From Actinidia chinensis (lineage: Eukaryota > Streptophyta > Magnoliopsida > Ericales > Actinidiaceae), in NCBI GenBank assembly GCA_009663005.1, contig VIGQ01000751.1, positions 1 through 10,000 on the forward strand: a stretch of DNA of 10,000 bases, read 5' to 3'. The notes under the pieces are model-generated. The model made no database searches. It saw nothing but the letters and a program-made list of their open reading frames with translations, and had not been told where the DNA came from. Below are positions 1-6,185 of this stretch, in pieces (position 1 is the stretch's first letter; every line of letters starts with the position of its first letter). The position numbers and the translations under genes are program-made.

Positions 1-330
1 AGTGGAGCCCCTTGATGTGATGACCAAAATCCAGCCCATAATCAAGCATGATTCGAAGTCCAAGAAAGTCATAACAAATGGGAGCTGACTTCCTTAAATT
101 GAGGATTCTTGTGCAAACCACTTTGGGCTGAAATGATGAGTTTAATATCATGCTTGTCTTTTAATTAATTGAAGTGTCTATTGCAAATTTTTAGGCTGAA
201 ATTAAGGGAACGTTAGGTTTGACTTCCTTAAATTGAGGCCAAAGTTTTTCTTTAGTTTCAGAAATTCCTCAGGCTGATCTTTGTGGCTTAGTATTACAAC
301 ATTTGCGCCTTTCCTTTGAAGAGGGGAAGA
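1..330 (+). mobile_element. Copy A: 3' end of a Ty3/gypsy internal region (polyprotein tail and 3' UTR)
   Basis: This stretch aligns, in opposite orientation, with 4973-5319 of copy B, where it lies between the integrase remnant and the LTR. It is therefore the 3' part of a plus-strand element whose gag-pol lies left of the window. A short frame opens at the window edge (base 2) and stops at TGA 86-88. It gives 28 codons starting VEPLDVMTK and is lysine- and serine-rich; it could be the last residues of the polyprotein, but I do not recognise a domain. The rest is untranslated and holds two exact copies of an 18-bp word at 87-104 and 221-238. It ends in a polypurine tract directly before the LTR. 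The assignment to element A is firm; the coding status of the tail is uncertain. Confidence 0.8.
318..330 (+). other. Polypurine tract of copy A
   Basis: A run of 13 purines (gaagaggggaaga) lies immediately 5' of the TG that opens the LTR at 331. This is where plus-strand DNA synthesis is primed in LTR retrotransposons. The equivalent tract lies at 4974-4987 on the minus strand in copy B, which supports the LTR boundary. Confidence 0.8.
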
Positions 331-581
331 TGTATTGAGTGAGAGTATTTCTCTTATTTTCTTTGAGAACTAATTTGAACTTATCATATTTCTCTATGGC
401 GTTCATCTTGACTTATCATCGAGTATTTCACCCTTTGATGTGGACGTCCTCCTTTATACCAAGTTTTTCACATCTCTTTATAGATGTTGGGTTCGCACGT
501 CTCCATCTAAACCTGCGTAAACGGGCTTAGCACAATACTTGATACTGGGTTCTTTACAACACGACACGGGGTTTCGTATCA
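331..581 (+). mobile_element. Copy A 3' LTR (251 bp)
   Basis: The left end is fixed by the polypurine tract and begins TGTATTGAG. The right end ends CGTATCA at 581, where similarity to the copy B LTR stops. The LTR is short, as in some plant chromovirus-type gypsy families. Copy B has the same LTR on the minus strand at 4706-4972, with many small differences, so the two copies are old. A module at 396-419 (tggcgttca, then tgacttatca) also occurs in the unrelated-length LTR of copy C at the same distance from the LTR end. Target-site duplication cannot be tested because the 5' LTR is outside the window. No protein is encoded; a 63-codon open frame over it is chance. Confidence 0.85.
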
Positions 582-1217
582 GTCTCATCTCTCTTATCAT
601 TTTCGGCTTTTTACCGCTCTTATATTCTCACACACTGCTTTTCAACTCGTATCTCTTTTGTAGTCCCTTTCACGGCCTAACCACGACTAACAAAAGGATT
701 CAAGTAGCAATTGCAAGACAATAACACACCAAACGAAATCAGATCACTTTAGGCAATTCTTTTTCGTCTTTTTTTTGTTTTGACTCTAACTTGATGTAAA
801 CAATTCAACGGCAATCCCAAAACAAGATCCAACAAATTGAACACGAAAGCTTAATCAAAACGAAGATAAGGGAGCAATCTAACCATTTTTTTACTCTAAC
901 TTGATGCAGTTGATTCAAAGAATAACACAAAACGAGAATCGAACAATTAAAACGAATCTCAATCAGAAGGAATAAGGAGCAATCTAACTAATTTTTTTTT
1001 ACTCTAACTTGATGGCAGTTGAATTCAAAATACAATCGAAAACGAGAACCCCCCAACAAATTGAAACAAATCTCACTCAGACCCGAAGATAAGGAGAAAT
1101 CTGCCAATTTTTTTTTTTGAATCTGCACCTAACACTCGATTTTGACAAGAAAATCAGAAACTAAAATGGGCATGTCAAGAGAAGAAAAAAGTGATAGGCA
1201 AACCGAGGAACGTGGGC
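582..1217 (-). mobile_element. Copy C: 5' leader (PBS-proximal internal region), truncated by copy A
   Basis: Read on the minus strand, this follows the primer-binding site of copy C and so is its 5' untranslated leader. It is rich in A/T homopolymers and includes a tandem repeat (733-1118). The part at 582-732 has no recognisable gag similarity and no long frame on the minus strand. At 581/582 it stops abruptly against the plus-strand LTR of copy A. Either A inserted into C or a later rearrangement joined them. The rest of copy C (gag, pol, 3' LTR) is not in this window on that side. Confidence 0.6.
733..1118 (-). repeat. Tandem repeat of about 110 bp, about 3.5 diverged copies, in the copy C leader
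   Basis: The 14-base word actctaacttgatg occurs at 783-796, 893-906 and 1001-1014. Units run 783-892 (110 bp), 893-1000 (108 bp) and 1001-1118 (118 bp). Each has the order actctaacttgatg, an attca-type A-rich middle, then aacgaatctcaatcag-like sequence, gataaggagcaatct, and a closing T run of 7 to 10 or more bases. A partial unit at 733-782 carries only the end of the pattern. On the transcribed (minus) strand the T runs become A runs. Units differ by substitutions and small indels, so the array is old. Confidence 0.85.
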
Positions 1218-1228
1218 CTCTGATACCA
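1218..1228 (-). other. Primer-binding site for initiator tRNA-Met, copy C
   Basis: The minus strand reads TGGTATCAGAG, the usual start of the plant retrotransposon primer-binding site complementary to the 3' end of initiator methionine tRNA. It begins two bases after the LTR end at 1231. This fixes the orientation of copy C (minus strand) and the inner boundary of its LTR. The match weakens after these 11 bases (GCCC follows). Confidence 0.85.
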
Positions 1229-1230
1229 AC

Positions 1231-1774
1231 TGATACGAAGTTACGAACCAACGCTAACAACTTGACTAAACCCGACCCAAAATCTATCTGAAAACAAACT
1301 CAATCTTTTAGTTTATGGAAACTGCAACTTCGTTGGCTTAGCAAAGCAAGGAACCGTGGTATGATAAACGTCACAACGGGAATGGATGAATCCTTTGATA
1401 AGTCAGGTTTGAACGCCACAAGAATTCCTTTATAATCAAATTAATTTCTTGAAGACTCAAGAATATAAACGAAATCTTCTATTTTCATTGATTTCAATTG
1501 AAGCCTGCCTTTTTATAGCCTTACAAGATAAAAGTTCAATCTAATCTTATCCTAATAAAATAATCACTTACCAAATCAATTTCCTTGGAAATAAGTCCAA
1601 ATCTGATCTTTCTCCAATCTAATTTAAATCCTAAATCAAAATCTAATCTAAGAAATACAAAAAGTTTTAAAAAAATACGACAAATCTGATCTTATAACTT
1701 CTCTTAATCTTGAACTTCTTGAATTTTGTAACAAATCCTGATTGATTCTTTGCTAGTAAAACACACCCACATCA
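1231..1774 (-). mobile_element. Copy C LTR (about 544 bp)
   Basis: On the minus strand it starts TGATGTGGGTGTG at 1774 and ends CTTCGTATCA at 1231, just before the primer-binding site. TGAT...ATCA termini are inverted, as expected. A TATA box sits about 260 bp from the 5' end, leaving an R-U5 part of about 280 bp. The inner end is firm because of the primer-binding site; the outer end (1774) rests only on the terminal motif. Its overall sequence differs from the A/B LTRs, but it shares their CGTATCA-type end and the tggcgttca...tgacttatca module at 1396-1419, so it belongs to a related gypsy family. Confidence 0.75.
1510..1517 (-). promoter_or_regulatory. TATA box of the copy C LTR promoter
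   Basis: The minus strand reads GGCTATAAAAAGGCAGGC across 1503-1520, a strong plant TATA context flanked by GC. It lies where the U3/R boundary of a 544-bp LTR would be expected. Transcription would run leftward toward the primer-binding site. Confidence 0.6.
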
Positions 1775-1788
1775 GATTATAATCCCTT

Positions 1789-1985
1789 GCACTGTATAGC
1801 GGATTGGTTTCTCTCCCCGATCGATTAGTATAAAAAACAGCCTTTGTCACCCTCAGTATGAACATCCTTCTTGTTTGTTGTAAACATCTCAGACTAAGTA
1901 TTCAGCTCTGCTTTTGAATCTCTTACCCGAGCCTCTCGTCACTACCAAGGGAGCTTGAATCGGACCATGTGTCTTTATAGCCTTG
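1789..1985 (-). pseudogene. Possible tail of a retrotransposon pol polyprotein
   Basis: One minus-strand frame entering near 1980 reads through HGPIQAPLVVTRGSGKRFKS, then meets a stop, then DVYNKQEGCS and another stop. A short basic stretch with GP, then TR, then KRF resembles the region after the integrase at the end of many plant Ty3/gypsy polyproteins. That is resemblance by eye only, over about 35 residues. If correct, a minus-strand element ends just upstream of the copy C LTR, so that LTR would have coding sequence on one side and a primer-binding site on the other. It could equally be chance similarity. Confidence 0.3.
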
Positions 1986-2167
1986 AGTCCTCATCAATTA
2001 GATTATCGGTCGTTTTTATAGGAATATAAGTTTATCGTTCACAGTCTTAGATGAAACTGACACACCATCAGTAAGACTGTAGTATAAAGATTTTAATAAG
2101 TATGTTTTGATATGAGGAACGGGTACTTCCAACTCCGGACACTTGTTACTTTTTTTTTAAAGGACCA
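1986..2167. other. Unassigned AT-rich stretch with one inverted repeat
   Basis: I recognise no gene here. A perfect 9-bp inverted repeat (acagtctta at 2041-2049, taagactgt at 2072-2080) encloses a 22-base loop. The stretch lies between the putative pol tail and the 1-kb LTR and is probably remnant transposon or flanking DNA. Confidence 0.4.
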
Positions 2168-2178
2168 TGTTGGGATGA

Positions 2179-2210
2179 ATTATTTTTATATGAATTATAT
2201 AAAAAAATAA
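2179..2210. repeat. AT-rich inverted repeat near the 5' end of LTR D
   Basis: ATTATTTTTATAT at 2179-2191 can pair with ATATAAAAAAATAAT at 2196-2210, with two extra A residues bulged. A smaller hairpin follows (actcat at 2212-2217, atgagt at 2225-2230). These are AT-only structures and may be no more than compositional. Confidence 0.4.
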
Positions 2211-2757
2211 TACTCATGTTTTATATGAGTGCTTAGGATCTTAATCTTGAATAATAAATTGAAACGATGCATTAATATTTATTGTTGTTAATGTCGAAAG
2301 AGTGAGATCTTTGTGGGTCAATAAAATCAGTGATTGAACAGTAATATTACGTATGATGATGACTATTAATACTGATGAAATCCACATCTTGGTGTAGGGA
2401 TTGATATTACCCCTTAAGAAAACAAGTTTTGATAATGCCAAACCCTGCAGGTAGATTATGAATACATATCAAATAAGTTAAGTGTATGGTCTCAAAGAAT
2501 TAAATAAGTCTATTAAATTTAATTGTCAGTAATTTAATTTAATAATACGGGGACATGACATTAAACGTGGGGAGATAAATAAGCAATTTAATAAAAAATG
2601 TAGCTCAAAATGTATTATGTTATGACAATAAGTGCAATTATAATTATTAATAGTCTTAATTATAATGTACAGAAATAAGGAATTAATCCTATTTGGATTA
2701 GAAATCCTTATTTGTTTAGGAAGCCTAATCATACAGAGTCTCTGGTCTATGTTGTAG

Positions 2758-2780
2758 CCTATATATATGAACTATATATA
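2758..2780 (+). promoter_or_regulatory. TATA-like region of LTR D
   Basis: Two TATATATA-type motifs lie in a row (ctatatatatg and actatatatag), about 590 bp from the LTR start. They are the best promoter candidate in this LTR, with transcription to the right. The choice between the two motifs is arbitrary. Confidence 0.4.
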
Positions 2781-3006
2781 GCAGCTATTATTAAGAAAAA
2801 TATTCGGAGAATCCTAGTAACCGTGAGCCCACTCTGTTAGGAGCAAGGCGTGTGTGTAAAATATAGTAGAAGATTGAGGTTATGATTAAAATCAACGTAG
2901 GTATGATTCCAATCACGTAGTTTAGTCTCCGCTAAGTAGATTAGATTTTTTGGTATTATGCGTGTGCACTATAGCCGAGTAACTCAGTCCCAGTAGTAGA
3001 AAATTC

Positions 3007-3044
3007 CGTAGTCTCCAGCCGTCGTAAGCACTGAAGACTCTACG
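3007..3044 (+). repeat. Imperfect stem-loop in the 3' part of LTR D
   Basis: CGTAGTCTCCAG at 3007-3018 pairs with CTGAAGACTCTACG at 3031-3044 around a 12-base loop, with two bulged bases and one mismatch. It would lie in the R/U5 part of a transcript from this LTR. Confidence 0.45.
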
Positions 3045-3164
3045 GACGAGAAACTCATTCCCAATCTGGAAGGTCCCTAGGGAAAACTAATCTAGCCGGT
3101 AAGGGTGCTTATAAACTTGAGGACCTTGAGGTAAAGCGATTCCCAAGACCTTGAAATTCCAACA

Positions 3165-3502
3165 ACTTGAGGAAAATACTACCAATAAAATGTAACTTTT
3201 ATGTATCGAGCACGTATTTATCAAAGTTGTACATTTGATTTACCAATATTATCAAAAATCTCTGCTTGCCACGTTTGACAAATATGAGTATTTTTAACTA
3301 TGCAAGCAATTTGAGCATTTTATGAGTTTTGACTTGTAATTTTTCAAACACTTTAAAAAAATAAATATCTCAACTGAAGTTCCACATTTGAAACCCCCTG
3401 AGTTTGTGAAAAAAAATTTAAGTAAAATTTTTCAAAATGAATTTAATCCGAGATGCATTCCTCGTTTGCCTAAATACGATCTAAGGTAGTCCTAACAAAA
3501 AG
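3165..3502. other. AT-rich stretch without recognisable gene
   Basis: The stretch is dominated by A and T runs, with stops in every frame. I see no LTR end, primer-binding site, coding domain or RNA gene in it. It leads into the degenerate tandem arrays and probably belongs to the same non-coding transposon remnant. Confidence 0.4.
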
Positions 3503-3735
3503 TACGAGCTTGAGATCCTAAAGTAGCATGACAAATCATTGACCTGCTCGAGCATGAGTTTGAGATTTCTTAAAATAGCACGAGACTAGATGCCGCCGAG
3601 TTGCTCAAGTATGAGCTTGAGATCCTGAATCAGCGGGACTAATTGCCAACCTGCTCAAGCATGAGGCATCATAAAGTTGAAGCACGAGTCTACTCCACCA
3701 AACTTGTTCGAAAACGAGCTTGAGATGTCCTAAAT
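3503..3735. repeat. Degenerate tandem array, unit about 45-57 bp
   Basis: Variants of the word gctcRagYatgagcttgagatcct recur at about 3503, 3546, 3603, 3652 and 3708. Each is followed by a taaa-rich piece and often a cacgag or gcgggac piece. Units are strongly diverged in sequence and length. Read on the minus strand, some pieces give leucine-rich short stretches, but stops interrupt them, so I treat the array as non-coding. Confidence 0.6.
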
Positions 3736-3771
3736 AATACAGATCTAAAGAAAAACATCGCCTACGCTATT

Positions 3772-4076
3772 GCACGTAGAACAACAAAATTTTGCTAAAG
3801 CATGCACATAACTCAATACCGAGCTATCTGAGTACCAAGCTTAGGAGCATTTAGAGCAAAAGATGTGCAGAACAACAAAATTTTGCTAAGGCATGTGTTT
3901 GTTCAACCAAGATGAGACAAGTCAAGAGATTAGCTACATCGATGTTATGAGCATGCAAACAACTAAATATTCATTAAGTCATGAGATGACCTGGTCTCCG
4001 AGATGCTTTACTTCCGAGCTCAAAACGATCAAAGCATAAGGCAATGCAGAAGGTAGATATTTGTTAAGGCATTGAC
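3772..4076. repeat. Degenerate tandem array, unit about 90 bp, four copies
   Basis: A 20-base identical core (agaacaacaaaattttgcta) occurs at 3778-3797 and 3869-3888, followed by aRgcatg. Weaker relatives start at about 3951 (gcatgcaaacaactaaatat) and 4041 (gcaatgcagaaggtagatat), each ending ttaagtcatga or ttaaggcattga. Starts near 3772, 3865, 3951 and 4041 give a period of about 86-93 bp. It directly follows the shorter-unit array; together they resemble the non-coding middle of a large non-autonomous retroelement, but no LTRs can be matched to them. Confidence 0.6.
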
Positions 4077-4205
4077 AAACTATCCTAACACTAAACTCGG
4101 AAGTCATCAAGCATTCAACATTCAAAGGCAGAAACAAGCCAAGAAAGATAATGTTCAATTTTTAAAAAACAATTACAAAAAATCTTCAAAAATCTCCAAA
4201 TGAAA

Positions 4206-4242
4206 CCCCTTAAGAAGTCAAACACATTATACTTCTAAGGGG
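4206..4242. repeat. Stem-loop with 12-bp arms
   Basis: CCCCTTAAGAAGT at 4206-4218 pairs with ACTTCTAAGGGG at 4231-4242, with one bulged A, around a 12-base loop. It is the strongest local hairpin between the tandem arrays and the gene-like block. I cannot assign it to a transposon terminus because no target duplication is visible. Confidence 0.6.
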
Positions 4243-4296
4243 ATGATTTGATCTTCACCTCCAGTTCCTTCTCCAACTCTTCCATCCTCGAACTCA

Positions 4297-4640
4297 TTGA
4301 TAGCATCTGCGCCAACCTTGGCTGCACCTAGGCCCGACCCAGGGGTAAACCCAGTAAGCCCATGGGTTGAGGCAACCCACAGGACAGGGCAAATCCCCGA
4401 GACCAAAAAAAAATTCCGTTTTCTTTCTATATTTCGTTTCCCATCAGAAACCCTTTCTCATTCTCATACAAACGCAGAGAGAGCGAGAGCGAAGACGTGT
4501 TGTTGTGGGCCAGGAGGGGGCGGAAGCAAGTGTAGGCCCGATCTTGAAGCTCAGAACGGAACTTCTGTTTTTTTCTTTTTGTCTTATCAATTCAGCCTTC
4601 AAGAAGAGGAAAGAAGGTAGGCGACAACGCCCTATGTAAC
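4297..4640 (+). other. GC-richer, gene-leader-like block (possible captured cellular sequence)
   Basis: Composition changes sharply here: GC-rich words (gcccgaccc, cccatggg, ggaggggg) stand beside pyrimidine-rich tracts and a gagagagcgagagcg stretch, as in 5' untranslated leaders of plant nuclear genes. aaccctttctcattctc followed by a GA repeat is typical of such leaders, and gaaagaag followed by gtaggc near 4611-4620 could be an exon end. An open frame of 107 codons exists at 4297-4620 on the plus strand, with shorter overlapping frames on both strands. Its composition (Arg, Ser and Pro rich, no domain) does not support a real protein. The segment at about 4331-4400, with repeated GGGTAAACCCA- and GGGTTGAGGCAACCCA-like words, also resembles subterminal repeats of plant hAT transposons. 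Origin unresolved. Confidence 0.35.
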
Positions 4641-4705
4641 ACCGAATCAAAGCATGTGAGACTTTTCTTATCTAAACTCCTAGTTTGGGCCAATGCTTTC
4701 TCTTC
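4636..4705. other. Short flank beside the copy B LTR
   Basis: The block begins TGTAACACC, a common LTR start in plant Tekay/Del-type elements, and stops at the copy B LTR after 70 bp. It may be an LTR fragment cut by insertion of B, but with so little sequence this is a guess. Confidence 0.2.
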
Positions 4706-4972
4706 TGTACGAACCCCCCGTGTCGTTGTATGTAAGGAAACCCGTATCAAGTATTGTTGCCTATGCCTAAGGACAGCCGTTTTCTACGTTCAGGTTTAGA
4801 TAGAAAACGCGACCCAACACCTATAAGAGAGGTGAACCTTGTATAAAAGGAGGATCGCCCACATCAAGGGTGAAATTACTCGATTGATAAGTCAAGAATG
4901 GACGCCATAGAGAAACTGATAAGTTTAAATTATTCTCAAAGAACAAAGAGAAATACGACTTCACTCAATACA
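4706..4972 (-). mobile_element. Copy B 3' LTR (267 bp)
   Basis: On the minus strand it starts TGTATTGAG at 4972, directly after a polypurine tract, and ends TTCGTACA at 4706. It aligns along its length with the copy A LTR (331-581) with frequent substitutions and small indels. The insertion-side flank is tcttc (4701-4705); the matching duplication would lie beyond the 5' LTR outside the window. A TATA-like tataaaag occurs at 4842-4849 but reads on the plus strand, so its role for this element is doubtful. Confidence 0.85.
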
Positions 4973-4973
4973 A

Positions 4974-4987
4974 CTCTCCCCCTCTTT
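4974..4987 (-). other. Polypurine tract of copy B
   Basis: The minus strand reads AAAGAGGGGGAGAG immediately before the LTR. This is the plus-strand priming site; it matches the equivalent tract of copy A. Confidence 0.8.
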
Positions 4988-5319
4988 AAATGAAAAAAGG
5001 AGCACAATTTTATACTACTAGGGCCAAAACATCAGCATTAGTAAATTCTTAAACTAAGAAAAAACTTTGGCCTCAATTTAAGGAAGTCACCAAACCTAAA
5101 CTTTATCCCTAATTTCAGCCTAAAAATTCTGCCATACGACAACTTCAAATTAATAAAGACAAGAATGATATTAACTCCATAATTTCAGCCCAAGTGGTGC
5201 AACAAGAATCCTCAATTTAAGGAAGCAGCTCCCCATTTGTCTATTGAACTTCTGGACTTGAATCATGCTTATATGGTGCTTGGTGGATAGTTTGTTCATC
5301 ACCATCAATGGGCTCCACG
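4988..5319 (-). mobile_element. Copy B 3' UTR, joined directly to the integrase remnant
   Basis: This aligns with 1-317 of copy A in opposite orientation. It carries the same duplicated word as A, at 5071-5088 and in altered form at 5210-5226 (plus-strand coordinates). Its upstream edge meets the integrase coding remnant at about 5319, where the C-terminal integrase region should be. A 72-codon minus-strand frame at 5171-5389 spans this join: its first residues are integrase (RAIIKK), the rest is untranslated sequence. Confidence 0.75.
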
Positions 5320-6060
5320 TGATTATAAGCAAATTCAACAGTGGCCAACAATCTTCAGTTTTACTTATTTTTTTTATAATTGCCCGCAACAGTAATAGAG
5401 TCCATGTACTACTTCTGTTTGACCATCGGTTTGAGAGGATGACAAGTAGTTGAAAACAACAACTAGGTTTCCAATTTTTGCACCGACCCCCCCCACCATA
5501 AAGTCTTCAAGAAGTAACTCAAAAATTTAGCATCTTATCAGAAACCAATTGTTCTAGGTAGACCCATGTAAAAACCACAATTTCTTTAAAAGAATAGCTC
5601 TGCAATATGTGGACCATCATCAGTTTTGTGACATGGAATAAAATGTGCCATTTTTGAAAATCTGTCCAAACGCGCAATAAAAAAACTGAATCTTTTCCAC
5701 GTTTATTAGACCATAGGTTAAACCACCAAAATCCATGGAAATATCAATCCATGGCTCACTGGAAATAGGAAAGAAAAGAGGAGAGAAGAGGGATAAGAAG
5801 CGGAGTATTACAACCGTGGTGTTGTACTCGAGGACTTACTTACTTAACAGGGATACATCGTCCACCAAAATCTCTCAATGTCTCGTTTCATATGTGGCCA
5901 ATAAAAAATGTTCCTGACCCCCAAAATAGCTAAAGTCTTAGCATTCCAAAAGGGCCCATCAAGCCTCCACATGGGATTCTCTAACCAGCAATTCTCTCAC
6001 AGAGCAATTAGGCACGAATAATGTGTTCTACGAAACAAGAAATCCATCAGGCCCTAAAAA
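5319..6060 (-). pseudogene. Copy B integrase remnant
   Basis: Retroviral-type integrase inserts the cDNA copy into chromosomal DNA. From right to left on the plus strand: the zinc-binding N-terminal part shows LLVRESH (5965-5992), YWPHMKR (5881-5909) and a CIPVK piece near 5850. The catalytic core shows WIDISMDF (5728-5755, first Asp), a SDKMLNF piece (5522-5545, second Asp) and an HPLKPMVKQK-like piece near 5405-5435, where the Glu codon persists at 5413-5415. Next come RAIIKK (5370-5389) and a frame with AYNH near 5320-5330. Stops (for example just after the first core block) and frameshifts, including a two-base gain in the HP box, separate the pieces. The core then stops and 3' UTR begins, so the C-terminal DNA-binding region and any chromodomain are absent. 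Confidence 0.85.
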
Positions 6061-6185
6061 TACCTTCACATGTGCGGAATTCCGCTCAATTTATTTCTCA
6101 CCAAAAATCATGGTCTCGCATATAATTCTTAATTTGCTCAAAAAACACCAAGTAATTTAGCATCAAGAGTTGAAACAAACACGTA

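Larger units (their letters stand above)
2168..3164 (+). mobile_element. Probable solo LTR (about 997 bp) of another retrotransposon family (D)
   Basis: The stretch begins TGTTGGGA and ends TTCCAACA, an inverted terminal pair typical of plant LTRs, often of Ty1/copia type. A TATA-like stretch (ctatatatatg, 2758-2768) is followed by a block of different composition with structured, GC-richer sequence, as expected for R-U5 of a plus-strand LTR. No coding sequence is inside. No primer-binding site follows 3164 and no clear polypurine tract precedes 2168, which argues for a solo LTR. However, the 5-bp flanks (gacca and acttg) do not match, so either a boundary is wrong or one flank has been lost or mutated. 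The superfamily is an inference. Confidence 0.5.

Noticed and set aside
339..724. Two plus-strand frames of about 60 codons as small genes
   Set aside because: They fall in the copy A LTR and the copy C leader, both non-coding, and have random composition.
2241..2732. Two minus-strand frames of 66 and 68 codons
   Set aside because: They lie inside the AT-rich LTR D, rich in Ile and Asn as expected from AT-rich chance frames.
4297..4620. 107-codon plus-strand open frame as a real protein
   Set aside because: No recognisable domain, low-complexity Arg/Ser/Pro and Phe content, overlapping frames in other phases of similar length. Better explained as a GC-rich leader-like block.
4842..4849. tataaaag as a plus-strand promoter
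   Set aside because: It lies inside the minus-strand copy B LTR with no gene to its right in that orientation; the word is likely chance or part of the minus-strand TTTTATA context.
5486..5494. C run (and another near 8043-8050) as a G-quadruplex or functional tract
   Set aside because: Single homopolymer runs inside coding remnants; there are not four G tracts close enough, and such runs are common decay products.
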